A stretch of DNA of 64,000 nucleotides from Gammaproteobacteria bacterium (lineage in GTDB: Bacteria > Pseudomonadota > Gammaproteobacteria > Pseudomonadales > Pseudohongiellaceae), in NCBI GenBank assembly GCA_018401885.1, contig JAGYKB010000008.1:40519-104518 (forward strand), given 5' to 3'. Each line of letters starts with the position of its first letter. Position 1 is the stretch's first letter. Both the position numbers and the translations under genes were made by a program. The notes under the pieces were generated by a model. The model was given only the letters and a program-made list of their open reading frames with translations, was not told where the DNA came from and searched no databases. Shown here in pieces: positions 36,203 through 46,071 of the stretch.

Positions 36203-38101
36203 CTAGCTAACATCAGTTGCGAATACATAGCTTTTTACGAGATCTCTAATGGTCTCAATCTGTGACTTGTCTTGCGCGACAGCTTTTATCACCAATCCGC
36301 GTTTCTTTTCGTTTTCGCTACTGATCTCGGCGACGATATTCGCATTTTCTAGCAGCCCGTTGACCACTTCTTCGGCTATTTTTTGTCTGAGCGCTGGCCT
36401 AAATATTTTGCCTACGGCCGTTAAGGGCATCTCTTGCAAAAAGTCTATGCGCTTTGGAATCGCAGCGCGCTCCGAGATGAGGCCAGCAGCATAGTCGATA
36501 AGCGCCTGCTCTGAGAGCGTGCTGCCCTGAGTGAGAACGACATACGCCATGGGAAGCTCGCCGGTGTAAGCGTCGGGCAGGCCTATCGCCACAGAGGTTA
36601 CGACCTCGGGGTGAGAATTGAGCGGTTCTTCGATGAGCTCGGGGTCGATGTTGTGGCCGCTGCGAATGATAAGGTCTTTGGCGCGGCCGGATAAGTACAA
36701 GCAATCGTTCTCATCTAAGTAGCCGAGGTCGCCCGTGTTAAACCAGCCATCTTCGATCCATGCATTGTTGTTGTCTGCTTCGACCTTATAGCCAGCAAAA
36801 ACCTGGGGGCCTTTGACTAGAATCGCGCCGCTTTCACCGATTTCACAGTTTTTGGTCACCGTCGTTCCCTCTAACTGCACGATGCGTATGCCTCCATAGG
36901 GTATTCGCATGCCCACGCTCCCAGGTGGCTGCTCGATGGGGGCGCGACTGATAACAGAGGTTGTTTCGGTCATGCCGTAGCCGTTGCCGATTTCGACATT
37001 AAACCTTTCTTCGAAACTCAGTTCGAAAGGGCGCGAAAGAGGTGCTGCACCCGAGTTCAAATTGGTGAGACTTGAGATATCAGCATCACCCACTGGGATT
37101 TCAGAGAGTGCCATGAGCACTGTAGGTACCGCAGAAATCTGCTTTACCTTGAAGCGTTCAATTAGTTTCCAAATATTCGGCATCGCAGTTTGCGAGCGGA
37201 ACCCTGAGGGCGTCATTAAGAAGACGCGGTAACCCACCGCAAACGAGGCAACTCCTTGAATGATGCAGCCGTAGATATGGAATAGTGGTAGTCCACAGAG
37301 CACAGTATGGTGCTCCATATGAGCCGTATAGACCTGCATCAATTGACCCACGAAGGCCATGTTCCCATGCGTAAGCTGAGCGAGTTTAGGGCGTCCTGTT
37401 GTGCCGCCGGTGTGGAAATAGGCAGCAATTTCACTCGCCTCAAACTTACGCGCTGTATCCAGCGCGTCGGCGTTCATTCCTGCAATCGCTTTGTCGAAAT
37501 CGTAAAGCGATAACGAAGATCCTTCAGGAAGTGTCGCTGATGGGTCGCACATACCCGCGGCGTTAACAGCGACTATTGTTGTTACCGAATCAGTCATTGA
37601 CGCCGCTGTGAGGCATTTCTCCCAGATATCGGTCGCGGCCGATTTGCCGAGGCAAATTATCACTGTCGAATTTGCCGCCGAAATGATTTCGGCCATGTGC
37701 TCTGCTTCGAGCATTGGATTGATGGGATTCGATATACCTGCAGCTTGCGCGCCCCATATCGCGAAATGGGTCTGAGGCAGTACGGGTAAAATTATCGACA
37801 CAGAGTCGCCGGGTTTGATGCCGAGAGAGGTGAGAAAGTTCGCAGTGCGAGTAACCTGGGCGCCGAGCTCACGGTAGCTTGTGGAGACTTCTTTTTCGTC
37901 TGGCAGGCCCTGTAGCAAAAACTCCATGGCGTGTTCATCGCCAAACTGTTTTGCCGAGTTCATCAATAGTTCATAGCTGTTGGTAAATGGGAACTGCTCA
38001 AAGAGGGGCGTTTTCTCAAATTCGCGTACGTTCTCGATGGTCTCCATTATCGGTTCGGGAAGCGGGCGGTTAGCTAAATCGATCAAAGCAGAATTCTCCA
38101 T
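36203..38101 (-). CDS. Acyl-CoA synthetase (AMP-binding)
   Basis: The ORF opens at 38173, but the residues before the ATG at 38101 look unlike the family and neither start has a clear ribosome site. The 632-residue protein has the adenylate-forming signatures YFHTGGTTGRPKLAQLTHGN, a GYGMTETTSV motif, DGWFNTGDLGYLDENDCLYLSGR and the catalytic Lys in PLTAVGKIFRP. It should activate a carboxylic acid to its acyl-CoA. The acid is not evident. It converges on the TPR protein. Confidence 0.9.
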   Translation of the reverse strand: MENSALIDLANRPLPEPIMETIENVREFEKTPLFEQFPFTNSYELLMNSAKQFGDEHAMEFLLQGLPDEKEVSTSYRELGAQVTRTANFLTSLGIKPGDSVSIILPVLPQTHFAIWGAQAAGISNPINPMLEAEHMAEIISAANSTVIICLGKSAATDIWEKCLTAASMTDSVTTIVAVNAAGMCDPSATLPEGSSLSLYDFDKAIAGMNADALDTARKFEASEIAAYFHTGGTTGRPKLAQLTHGNMAFVGQLMQVYTAHMEHHTVLCGLPLFHIYGCIIQGVASFAVGYRVFLMTPSGFRSQTAMPNIWKLIERFKVKQISAVPTVLMALSEIPVGDADISSLTNLNSGAAPLSRPFELSFEERFNVEIGNGYGMTETTSVISRAPIEQPPGSVGMRIPYGGIRIVQLEGTTVTKNCEIGESGAILVKGPQVFAGYKVEADNNNAWIEDGWFNTGDLGYLDENDCLYLSGRAKDLIIRSGHNIDPELIEEPLNSHPEVVTSVAIGLPDAYTGELPMAYVVLTQGSTLSEQALIDYAAGLISERAAIPKRIDFLQEMPLTAVGKIFRPALRQKIAEEVVNGLLENANIVAEISSENEKKRGLVIKAVAQDKSQIETIRDLVKSYVFATDVS

Positions 38102-38261
38102 GTGCTGAAAATGACAGGGCAGTTTTACTCTTTTTTGCCTGTTTTTCTGGTTTATAGCACGATCAAAGGACATGAACTAGGGCGCGAGCCAAATCGAAAT
38201 CTAGTCCGAGCTAAGAATATGATTAGGTTTTCCAGGTAGGTCTGGCGTCAGATTTAAGGGG

Positions 38262-39236
38262 CTAAGTGTTACGTGCGACAGAGAACTCTGCGAGGGTGTG
38301 CAGGGCATCGAGGTAGATCGAAGAGGGGAGGCTGGTGAGATTGCTCTGCGCGAGATCGGCCTGTTCCTGAGCTTTAGCGCGCGTATATTCAAGAGAGCCT
38401 GTCTTTCGGATAATTTCAATGACCTGCGAGAGTGTCTCAGGCTGGAGGGGGGATTTGTTGCTTAAGCATTCTCGGATGAGCTGGGTGTCTGTTTTGCTGC
38501 ACTGAGTCATCGCGTGGATGAGTGGAAGCGTTGGCTTGCCCTCTGCGAGGTCATCGCCGACATTCTTGCCAAGATTAGCGGCGTCACCGTCATAGTCTAG
38601 CGCGTCGTCGATAAGCTGGAATGCGGTGCCGATGTGCATGCCAAAGCGTCTCAGCGCATCCTGAGTCTCGGCGTCGGCATCGGCCAGAATAGCGCCGCAG
38701 TGCGCGGCTGCTTCAAAGAGAATCGCTGTCTTGTTATGGATAACCCGAAGATAGCTTTCTTCAGTCGACGCTGGATTATTCTTATTGATTAGCTGAAGAA
38801 CTTCGCCCTCGGCGATTTTGTTAGTCGTGTCTGCCATGATATCCATAATGCGCATATCGCCAATACCGACGAGTAGCTGAAAAGCGCGAGAATAGATGAA
38901 GTCACCAACTAACACGCTCGATGGGTTATTCCACTCGGCGTTTACCGTAGGGCGGCCGCGACGCAGCGACGACATATCGACCACGTCGTCGTGCAGTAGG
39001 GTGGCGGTGTGGATGAATTCGATGACAGAGGCCAGTGCGATTGGGGCAGGTGTCTCTGAGCCACAGCAGCGCGCTGCGAGCAACACCAAGATGGGTCGAA
39101 GCCGCTTACCGCCGGCATCAACGATGTAATGGCCGATATTCTCAACCAAAGGCACTTGCGAATGGAGCTGTTCGACTATGTAGCGGTCGACCGCGTCCAT
39201 ATCGTCGTTTACTGCATTGCGTATTGCTTGATACAT
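38262..39236 (-). CDS. ispB: Polyprenyl diphosphate synthase (octaprenyl type)
   Basis: The 324-residue protein (start at the MYQAIRN ATG; the ORF opens 9 codons earlier) is a trans-prenyltransferase that makes the ubiquinone side chain. The two aspartate-rich motifs are LLHDDVVDMSSLRRGRPT and QLIDDALDYDGDA. GEVLQL and GKPTLPLIHA are also present. It lies upstream of and divergent from rplU-rpmA, the usual gammaproteobacterial position of ispB. The product chain length cannot be read from the sequence. Confidence 0.93.
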   Translation of the reverse strand: MYQAIRNAVNDDMDAVDRYIVEQLHSQVPLVENIGHYIVDAGGKRLRPILVLLAARCCGSETPAPIALASVIEFIHTATLLHDDVVDMSSLRRGRPTVNAEWNNPSSVLVGDFIYSRAFQLLVGIGDMRIMDIMADTTNKIAEGEVLQLINKNNPASTEESYLRVIHNKTAILFEAAAHCGAILADADAETQDALRRFGMHIGTAFQLIDDALDYDGDAANLGKNVGDDLAEGKPTLPLIHAMTQCSKTDTQLIRECLSNKSPLQPETLSQVIEIIRKTGSLEYTRAKAQEQADLAQSNLTSLPSSIYLDALHTLAEFSVARNT

Positions 39237-39406
39237 GCGATTTCTCTGGTTCTTGCGCCTCAATTCGAGCGCTGCATGCTAGGGAGAGGGTGGGTTCCTG
39301 TCAAGTTTCAGGGGTCGTTCTGAGGCGCTTTCACCGCTGCGAAGGCCCCGCCGTTGTTAGTTTTGAGGTTTTTTTTCGCAGTATGGGTTTTTAGTGTGCA
39401 TACCCC

Positions 39407-39435
39407 TTGCCTACACCCCTAATTTTCCGTAAAAT
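39407..39435 (+). promoter_or_regulatory. Sigma-70 promoter of rplU-rpmA
   Basis: TTGCCT (39407-39412), a 17-nt spacer and TAAAAT (39430-39435) form a good sigma-70 promoter 57 bp before the rplU ATG. Confidence 0.75.
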
Positions 39436-39492
39436 CCCCGCCCCTATATGGAATGGGTCCAATGTCCATTCGTAGCGGTTTCGGAGAGAAAT

Positions 39493-39804
39493 ATGTACGC
39501 GGTAATAGTTAGTGGCGGAAAGCAGCACAGGGTCACGGAAGGCGAGACGCTGAAGCTCGAAAAACTGGAAGTCGCCACAGGCGAAGTGGTCCAGTTCGAC
39601 AAAGTCCTCATGGTAGGCGAAGGCGAGTCTGTAAAGATTGGCGCCCCCTATGTCGAAGGTGGTCAGGTCACAGCCGAGGTACTCTCGCAAGGCCGCGCGA
39701 AAAAAGTGCAAATCATCAAATTCAATCGCCGCAAGCATTTCCGCAAGCAGCAGGGTCACAGGCAGTGGTTCACTGAAGTCAAAATCACTGGTATTAAAGG
39801 TTAA
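39493..39804 (+). CDS. rplU: 50S ribosomal protein L21
   Basis: The 103-residue protein begins [17 protein letters not shown], exactly the L21 N-terminus, so the ATG at 39493 is used (GGAGAGAAAT before it) rather than the upstream in-frame ATG. Segments [41 protein letters not shown] and the C-terminal KITGIKG are typical. It binds 23S rRNA and is followed by rpmA. Confidence 0.98.
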   Translation: MYAVIVSGGKQHRVTEGETLKLEKLEVATGEVVQFDKVLMVGEGESVKIGAPYVEGGQVTAEVLSQGRAKKVQIIKFNRRKHFRKQQGHRQWFTEVKITGIKG

Positions 39805-39818
39805 GTAGGAGTTAAGTC

Positions 39819-40076
39819 ATGGCGCATAAGAAAGCAGGCGGTAGTACTAACAACGGCCGCGATTCCATATCCAAACGCCTAGGCGTGAAGCTCTTCGGCG
39901 GCCAAGCAGCTCGCGCTGGTAACATTATCGTGCGTCAGCGCGGTACGCGTTTCCACCCGGGAGAAAATGTAGGCTGTGGTAAAGACCACACTCTCTTCGC
40001 GAAGGCCGACGGCGTCGTTAAGTTTGTAGTGAAAGGCCCACATAACCGTAAATTCGTTACTATCGAAGCGGTTTAA
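39819..40076 (+). CDS. rpmA: 50S ribosomal protein L27
   Basis: The 85-residue protein has the standard L27 sequence: [39 protein letters not shown] and the C-terminal [10 protein letters not shown]. Its N-terminal tail reaches the peptidyl-transferase centre. It lies 14 nt after rplU in an operon, and a terminator follows. Confidence 0.98.
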   Translation: MAHKKAGGSTNNGRDSISKRLGVKLFGGQAARAGNIIVRQRGTRFHPGENVGCGKDHTLFAKADGVVKFVVKGPHNRKFVTIEAV

Positions 40077-40115
40077 TATTTCGCGGTCCTAGTGGGCTAA
40101 GCGAGATAAACTAAG

Positions 40116-40143
40116 AAGCCTCGTCACTAGACGGGGCTTTTTT
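40116..40143 (+). terminator. Intrinsic terminator between rpmA and obgE
   Basis: AAGCCTCGTC pairs with GACGGGGCTT (one G-T) across a short loop and continues into a six-T run. The obgE ATG lies 16 bp beyond, so obgE may need its own promoter or read-through. Confidence 0.85.
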
Positions 40144-40158
40144 GTATCGGACGAAAAA

Positions 40159-41331
40159 ATGAAATTCGTAGATGAAGCAGAAATCGTAGCGGAGGCGGGG
40201 CGCGGCGGAAGCGGCGCTCTCAGCTTTAGGCGCGAAAAACATCGAGCGCGGACCTGACGGGGCGATGGGGGCACGGCGGTGTTTACCTGCAGGCTGACCC
40301 AGGCCTTTAATACGCTAGTCGATTTTCGCTTTCAGCCGCGCTATCGCGCACAGGCCGGGCAGGCCGGACAGAGCCGCAATTGCACTGGCCGTGGCGGCGA
40401 TGATCTCATCGTTAAGGTGCCCGTCGGTACGACGGTTATTGATGTCGATACTGAGGAACTGATCGCTGACCTCAAAGACCCCGACCAACCTGTAATGGTC
40501 GCGAAAGGTGGGTTCCACGGCTTGGGTAACACGCGCTTCAAGTCAAGTACGAATCGGGCGCCGCGCAAGACTACTAAGGGGACGCCAGGAGAAATACGTA
40601 AGCTGCAGTTGCAGCTGCGTCTCGTAGCCGATGTAGGACTTTTGGGGCTGCCTAATGCGGGTAAGTCAACGCTGATTCGTGCTGTGTCGGCCGCAACGCC
40701 GAAGGTTGCTAACTATCCGTTTACGACGCTTGTGCCCAATCTCGGCGTGGTGAGTTTAGGCATGGAGCGCAGCTTCGTGATGGCTGATATACCGGGTTTG
40801 ATCGAGGGGGCATCAGAAGGTGCAGGACTGGGTTTTAGATTTCTGAAGCATCTTTCTCGCACACGCTTGCTCTTGCACCTTGTCGACGTGCTGCCTATGG
40901 ATCAGGAAGACCCCGTCGAAACGGCAGTGAAAATCGCTGCCGAACTCGCGAAGTTTAGTCCTACTCTCGCAGCCAAAGATCGCTGGCTGGTGCTGAATAA
41001 AATTGACATTATCGAGCCTGAGGCGCTTGCAGAAATCAAGGTTAGGATGCGCGAAGCGCTTAACTGGGAAGGAAAGATCTTTGAAATCTCAGGAATTAAC
41101 GGCCAAGGTTGTGATGAACTCTGTAATGCGTTGATGGATGAGATCATCATACATCGAGAAAGGCTGCTTAATGACGAGGAGTATGCCGAGACACAACAGG
41201 CGCTCGAAGCAGAAATGGCATTTGAGATTCGCCGTACAATCGAGAGTAGCAAAGCAGCGCGGCGCGCTTTGCGCGCGCAAGCTGAAGCTGATTTCGATGA
41301 CGATTGGGACGATTGGGATGACGAAGACTGA
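40159..41331 (+). CDS. obgE: GTPase ObgE/CgtA, N-terminal Obg domain disrupted by clustered indels
   Basis: This is the essential ribosome-associated Obg GTPase of the L21-L27-Obg cluster. The start [23 protein letters not shown] is perfect. From about 40236 the frame then breaks and an in-frame TGA lies at 40255. Obg residues reappear in shifted frames ([16 protein letters not shown]) before the original frame resumes near 40310 with NTLVDFRF. The pattern fits about four compensating indels in G-rich or A-rich runs. The GTPase domain is intact: [36 protein letters not shown] and NKIDI. The C-terminus is acidic. Since Obg is essential, sequence error is the likeliest cause. Confidence 0.85.
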
Positions 41332-41397
41332 CGAGCGGCTCGCTTGTCTGTGTGAGCCATCAGTTCTGGCCATGAGAGTAGGTTAGAGAGCACGTTA

Positions 41398-42519
41398 ATG
41401 AGAGATAAGGTAAGCCAAGCAAAACGCTGGGTGGTGAAAGTCGGCAGTTCTTTGGTGACTAATGACGGGAAAGGACTCGATCTTACCGCGATCGAAACGT
41501 GGGCGGAGCAGCTCGTTGCGATGCGGGCGCAGGGAATTCAGGTAGTGCTTGTTTCCTCCGGCGCAGTCGCAGAGGGGGTTTCTCGCCTCGGACTTAGTCG
41601 TCGGCCTAGTCAGGTCAATTTGCAGCAGGCGGCGGCCGCTGTGGGTCAGATGGGTTTAATTCAGGCCTACGAGAGTTGTTTCAATCGTCATGACGTACGC
41701 GCTGCGCAAATTTTGCTGACGCATGAAGATTTATCGGACCGCACGCGGTATCTCAATGCGCGATCGACGCTGACCACGCTGCTCGATATGGGTGTGGTCC
41801 CGGTTGTTAACGAGAACGATACGGTAGCCACTGCTGAAATTTGCCTAGGCGACAATGACACCCTCGCCGGTTTGGTGGCAAATCTCATCAACGCCGAGGT
41901 CATGGTCCTGCTTACAGACCAAGAGGGTCTCTATAGTGCCGATCCTCGCACGGACAAGAGTGCCCAACTCATCTCTGTGGGCTCGGCACTCGATCCTAGC
42001 TTTACGGCTATGGCAGGCGGAGGCGGAAGTCTTGGGCGCGGCGGTATGCGCACTAAACTCTCTGCCGCGAGGCTTGCAGCACGTTCTGGCACCAACACGA
42101 TTATTGCCAATGGCCGCGAAACCCAGGTACTCGGCCGACTAAGTCTTGGCGAAGAAATTGGGACTCTGCTTGAGGCTGACAGTGAGCCGGTAGGCGCGCG
42201 AAAGCAGTGGCTGGCAAGTCAACTCACAACGCAGGGAGAGGTGGTTCTCGACGCCGGTGCTGTGAGGGTTCTGCGAGAGGCGGGTAAGAGCCTTCTCGCT
42301 GTGGGGATTGTTGGCGTCTCGGGCGCCTTTCACCGTGGTGAAGTAGTGGTCTGCAGAGATGTCGCCGGTAAAGAAGTGGCGCGTGGCTTAAGCAATTATA
42401 GCGCCGCTGAGGTCGAACGGCTCAAGGGGCACAGTAGCGATAAGATCGTTGAACTGCTCGGTTATGCCGGTGATGACGAAATTATTCATCGCGACAACCT
42501 TATTCTCAGCGATAGCTAA
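41398..42519 (+). CDS. proB: Glutamate 5-kinase
   Basis: The 373-residue enzyme makes gamma-glutamyl phosphate, the first step of proline synthesis. The N-terminal amino-acid-kinase domain has [39 protein letters not shown] and GTGGMRTKL as [14 protein letters not shown]-terminal PUA domain starts near residue 280 and ends with the [17 protein letters not shown] segment. It follows obgE by 66 bp, a common gene order, and is followed by a bidirectional terminator shared with rpsT. Such enzymes are usually feedback-inhibited by proline. Confidence 0.96.
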   Translation: MRDKVSQAKRWVVKVGSSLVTNDGKGLDLTAIETWAEQLVAMRAQGIQVVLVSSGAVAEGVSRLGLSRRPSQVNLQQAAAAVGQMGLIQAYESCFNRHDVRAAQILLTHEDLSDRTRYLNARSTLTTLLDMGVVPVVNENDTVATAEICLGDNDTLAGLVANLINAEVMVLLTDQEGLYSADPRTDKSAQLISVGSALDPSFTAMAGGGGSLGRGGMRTKLSAARLAARSGTNTIIANGRETQVLGRLSLGEEIGTLLEADSEPVGARKQWLASQLTTQGEVVLDAGAVRVLREAGKSLLAVGIVGVSGAFHRGEVVVCRDVAGKEVARGLSNYSAAEVERLKGHSSDKIVELLGYAGDDEIIHRDNLILSDS

Positions 42520-42569
42520 GCCTTCTAGGTTGCAGCACTGCGTGTTGCGAAAGTGATTTGCGGGAGACA

Positions 42570-42606
42570 TAAAAAAGCCGGCGTTGCCGGCTTCTTCATT
42601 TTTTAG
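42570..42606. terminator. Bidirectional terminator of proB and rpsT
   Basis: AGCCGGC and GCCGGCT pair across GTT. A six-A run lies on the left and TTC-TTC-ATTTTTT on the right, so the hairpin can end transcription from both convergent genes. Confidence 0.85.
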
Positions 42607-42646
42607 TTTGCAGTGCTCGCGAGGCCAGTAAAGGCTGCGAAGAAAT

Positions 42647-42913
42647 CTAGGCTTGAAGCGCCTTGATCGCAGAATTCAGGCGGCTCTTGTGACGAGCGGC
42701 CTTGTTTTTGTGAATGATGCCACGGTCGGCCATACGATCGATGACAGGCACTGCCGTGTTGTAAGCGGTTGTTGCTGTAGCGTGGTCGCCTCCGATGATG
42801 GCTGCGTCGACTTTCTTAATGTAAGTACGCACCATCGAACGGAATGACGCGTTATGACGGCGACGAACTTCGCTTTGCTTAGCGCGCTTACGGGCTTGTG
42901 CTGAATTAGCCAA
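42647..42913 (-). CDS. rpsT: 30S ribosomal protein S20
   Basis: The 88-residue protein matches S20 ([20 protein letters not shown] and the Lys/Arg-rich C-terminus with [12 protein letters not shown]). The start codon is TTG, with AAGGAG six bases upstream. E. coli rpsT also uses a rare UUG start, linked to translational autoregulation by S20, so the same control is plausible. A 7-bp inverted repeat, TAGAAAA and TTTTCTA (42952-42968), lies in the leader. Confidence 0.96.
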   Translation of the reverse strand: MANSAQARKRAKQSEVRRRHNASFRSMVRTYIKKVDAAIIGGDHATATTAYNTAVPVIDRMADRGIIHKNKAARHKSRLNSAIKALQA

Positions 42914-43303
42914 TTGTGACTCCTTGGTTTTTCAAGTATTTGTTTTAACTTTAGAAAATAGTTTTCTAGCGAATTTTTTGTGTCTGGTATCTAGCCGGCT
43001 ATTCTCGGCGCAGCGCAAAAAGAAGCGTGCGACAAAGGCCTAACTTTAGGGGCGATCTGGCCGAACGACACCCTAATTTAAGAGCGCGACACTATGCCGC
43101 TTAGGTCGGGCATTGTCAAGCGTTGCTGGCGGCAGACTAGTCGCGTCGATCCAACTTGGGCGCGTAGTTATACTACTTAGGTCATTGAATAGCCAAGAAA
43201 TCGCTGTAGTTATCACAAACTCGATCCGATAAGCTTACGATGCTCAGCCCAAAGTCCATTCAGCGGACTGCAGAGGGCGCCGGCCGAGAGAAGCTACCGA
43301 CCC
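42914..43303. promoter_or_regulatory. Divergent intergenic region of rpsT and murJ
   Basis: This 390-bp gap holds the rpsT leader hairpin at 42952-42968 on one side and a short purine-rich ribosome site for murJ on the other. No ORF or RNA gene is recognised. Promoters are not clearly defined. Confidence 0.4.
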
Positions 43304-44920
43304 ATGACACGAGACCAAGATCAGGCCATCCAACAACAAGACAGTGTTAACAGGCCGCCTGGAAAGTCAGAACGGCCACCCGAAAGGGGGCCGAGTCTTC
43401 TAGGGTCAAGCGGGATAACGGGGTCGATGACCCTTGTTTCGCGTTTTCTAGGGTTGGCTCGCGACATTGTCATTGCTCGATTGTTTGGTGCTAGCGACGC
43501 ATCTGACGTCTTCTTTCTTGCCAACAAAATCCCCAATTTCCTGCGCCGACTTTTTGCAGAGGGAGCGTTCAATCAGGCCTTTGTGCCGGTGCTTTCCGAA
43601 TACCGGAGTCTGAGGAGTCACGATGATGTCCGTGAGTTGATCGCGGCGGTCGCGGCAAGTCTCGGTGGACTCCTCACGGTCATCAGCGTGGTGGTTATGG
43701 TCGCGGCGCCTCTTATCGCGGTACCTATAGCCTATGGTTTCACCGACAATCCGGCAAAGTTCGCCCTGTTCGTCGATATGCTCCGTATCACCTTTCCGTA
43801 TCTTCTGCTGATCTCGCTGACAGCGCTTTGCGGCGCCGTGCTCAATAGCTATGGCCGCTTCGCAGCGCCCGCCGTTACGCCCGCTCTTCTCAACATCTGC
43901 TTGATCGGCAGTGCCTTTCTGCTCGCGCCATACCTCCACACACCAGAGCTCGCGCTCGCTTGGGGAGTGCTTATCGCAGGAGTTGCACAGCTGCTATTCC
44001 AACTGCCGTTTTTGCTGCAAATGCGCCTTTTGCCGATTCCAAAGCGAAGCCCGGGTCATGAGGGCGTTGCTCGAATTAAGGCACTAATGCTGCCGGCACT
44101 TTTCGGCGTGTCGGTCAATCAGATCAATTTGTTGCTTGATTCCTTTATCGCGTCGCTACTTATGACCGGCAGCGTCTCGTGGCTTTATTTTTCGGATCGG
44201 CTGATGGAATTACCGCTGGGGATATTCGGTGTCGCGCTCGCGATTGTCGTGCTGCCAAGTCTCTCACGCTCCCACGCGGACAAGTCGCCAGAGGAGTTTA
44301 GCGGAACCATCGATTGGGCGCTGCGGCTCGTGTGCCTCATCGCCTTTCCCGCCGCGCTTGCATTAATATTGCTCGCGAAGCCACTGCTGATTACCCTGTT
44401 TTTTAACGATAACTTTACAGCAACCGATGTACAGCAAGCCTCTGCGAGTCTGCAAGCCTATGCGTTTGGTTTGCTCGGGTTTATGTCAGTGAAAATTTTT
44501 GCGCCTGGATTTTACGCGCGACAAGACACGCGTACACCTGTTCGCATTGGTGTAATCGCAATGGTCGTCAACATGCTGCTCAACGTCGTCTTTTATTGGC
44601 AGGGCTATGGTCACGTGGGATTGGCTGCAGCAACGAGTCTTGCCGCCTGTGTTAACGCGGGGCTGCTCCTGCGCGGATTAATCCGAGAGGGTGCATTTGG
44701 CTTCGCCTCTGGCTGGGGCGTTTTGGGGCTGCGGCTGTTGCTCGCAAATGTTTGCATGGGGGTGTTCTTGTACTTTCAAGCGGGTGACTGGAGTCAGTGG
44801 TTTACGTGGGACGCAGGCAAGCAGGTTTTGCAAATGGCCATTCTGGTCTGCGGTGGCGTGACGCTGTATGTGGGCGTTCTATTTGCAGCTGGCCTGCGTT
44901 GGCGAGAGGTGTATCGCTAA
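43304..44920 (+). CDS. murJ: Lipid II flippase MurJ
   Basis: This 538-residue, 14-helix inner-membrane protein flips lipid II for peptidoglycan synthesis. The MurJ opening is SLLGSSGITGSMTLVSRFLGLARDIVIARLFGAS, with DVFFLANKIPNFLRRLFAEGAFNQAFVPVL. An extra 35-residue polar N-terminus precedes the first helix. The family charged residues of the central cavity cannot be checked reliably here, but no defect is visible. DUF2007 starts immediately after the stop. Confidence 0.95.
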   Translation: MTRDQDQAIQQQDSVNRPPGKSERPPERGPSLLGSSGITGSMTLVSRFLGLARDIVIARLFGASDASDVFFLANKIPNFLRRLFAEGAFNQAFVPVLSEYRSLRSHDDVRELIAAVAASLGGLLTVISVVVMVAAPLIAVPIAYGFTDNPAKFALFVDMLRITFPYLLLISLTALCGAVLNSYGRFAAPAVTPALLNICLIGSAFLLAPYLHTPELALAWGVLIAGVAQLLFQLPFLLQMRLLPIPKRSPGHEGVARIKALMLPALFGVSVNQINLLLDSFIASLLMTGSVSWLYFSDRLMELPLGIFGVALAIVVLPSLSRSHADKSPEEFSGTIDWALRLVCLIAFPAALALILLAKPLLITLFFNDNFTATDVQQASASLQAYAFGLLGFMSVKIFAPGFYARQDTRTPVRIGVIAMVVNMLLNVVFYWQGYGHVGLAAATSLAACVNAGLLLRGLIREGAFGFASGWGVLGLRLLLANVCMGVFLYFQAGDWSQWFTWDAGKQVLQMAILVCGGVTLYVGVLFAAGLRWREVYR

Positions 44921-45250
44921 ATGGCGGCGCGCTTTACTCGACGCGTTTATATTGGGGATACCCCTGCAGAGGCTTGGCATATTCTCAACGTGTTAGATCA
45001 GCACGGGATCGTGTCGGAGTTGCGCAATGAGACATTGTTCGGGGCCACCGGTGAAATTCCCGTTCTAGAATCACTACCCGAGGTATGGGTTAGTGACGTC
45101 AATTTAGTGGCAGCAGAGGCGCTGATTAAAGAGATTCGTCGTAAACCTGACGAGTGCTCTGTTTGGAGGTGCGATGGCTGTAGCGAAGTCGTAGACGGCG
45201 TCTTCGCAATTTGCTGGCGCTGCGGCGCGTCAGCGAGTATCAGCGGTTAG
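44921..45250 (+). CDS. DUF2007 protein with zinc-ribbon tail
   Basis: The ATG directly follows the murJ stop with no gap, so the pair is co-translated or coupled. The 109-residue protein has the DUF2007 fold (GDTPAEAWHILNVLDQHGIVSEL; EVWVSDVNLVAAEALI). A C-terminal zinc ribbon, WRCDGCSEVVDGVFAICWRCG, has CxxC and CxxC. Such proteins are called putative signal-transducing, but the function is unknown. Its last 4 nt overlap the stop of the convergent efpL gene. Confidence 0.85.
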   Translation: MAARFTRRVYIGDTPAEAWHILNVLDQHGIVSELRNETLFGATGEIPVLESLPEVWVSDVNLVAAEALIKEIRRKPDECSVWRCDGCSEVVDGVFAICWRCGASASISG

Positions 45251-45813
45251 GCGCGCGACATAAATTTGCCGGTGACCGTGTTGATCTTTATGGTCTCGCC
45301 CACCGAGAGATATTCGGGTACCTGTACTTCGAGTCCCGTCGACAGACGCGCGGTCTTACTGCGGTTCGTGGCCGATGAGCCAGTGACCGCCGGAGGAGTG
45401 TCCTCGATGACTAGGTTTACCGATTGCGGCAGTTCGATACCGAGCAGCACCCCATCCATCAGCAGTGCAACAATATCCTCTTGCTGCTCGACTAAGTACT
45501 CGCTTTGTCCTTCGAGCGAGTCTGCGTCGACTGTGTACTGACTATAGTCCTCGAGATTCATAAAAACGAAACTCTCTCCGTCTTTGTACGAATACTGCAC
45601 GCGGACTCGCTGGCAGTCAGCGTCTTTTAACAAGTCATCGCCTTTTAAGGAGAGATCCAGCTTTTGTCGCGATTTGAGATTGTTAAAACGCACTTTGTAG
45701 AGGGTAGCCGCGCCTCGCGAGGAGGGGCTCTTGCTTTCAAATTGCCTCACGACATGCGGAATGCCTTCGATGTCGACAATCATCCCGCGCTTTAATTCGC
45801 TCGCTTTAGGCAT
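45247..45813 (-). CDS. efpL: Elongation factor P-like protein (YeiP/EfpL)
   Basis: The start MPKASELKRGMIVD at 45813 is chosen; the ORF's TTG two codons earlier lacks family support. The 188-residue, three-domain protein matches YeiP rather than canonical EF-P. It has ESKSPSSRGAATLYKVR in the tip loop (near residues 27-42), FKGDDL-like spacing and the C-terminal STGLEVQVPEYLSVGETIKI. EfpL helps ribosomes past stalling motifs including polyproline, without the lysine modification used by EF-P. Confidence 0.95.
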   Translation of the reverse strand: MPKASELKRGMIVDIEGIPHVVRQFESKSPSSRGAATLYKVRFNNLKSRQKLDLSLKGDDLLKDADCQRVRVQYSYKDGESFVFMNLEDYSQYTVDADSLEGQSEYLVEQQEDIVALLMDGVLLGIELPQSVNLVIEDTPPAVTGSSATNRSKTARLSTGLEVQVPEYLSVGETIKINTVTGKFMSRA

Positions 45814-46071
45814 ATTCAATAATCCTCTAAGAGTGGCAATACTTACCCTTGGTTTCCGCTCAAGAGGGCGGTTCGATTGGGTAGCCGAATCCGCCGCGAG
45901 TGCGGGCTGTTCGAGCAGCGCAAAGGTACAGAAAGCGCCTGCAGCTGTAAATACTCTCGACCCGATAGCACCTCAATTCCTCGTATCTAGAAAAGCAGGC
46001 TTGCCGACTCTTTGAGTTCGTTGTGCAGTTCGCGCATAATTGCGCCTCGCCGAAATATTGAGAATGCCATC

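Noticed and set aside
40255-40257. Second Sec candidate in obgE
   Set aside because: The local frame is not Obg-like; Obg sequence continues in shifted frames, and no SECIS-like hairpin is apparent.
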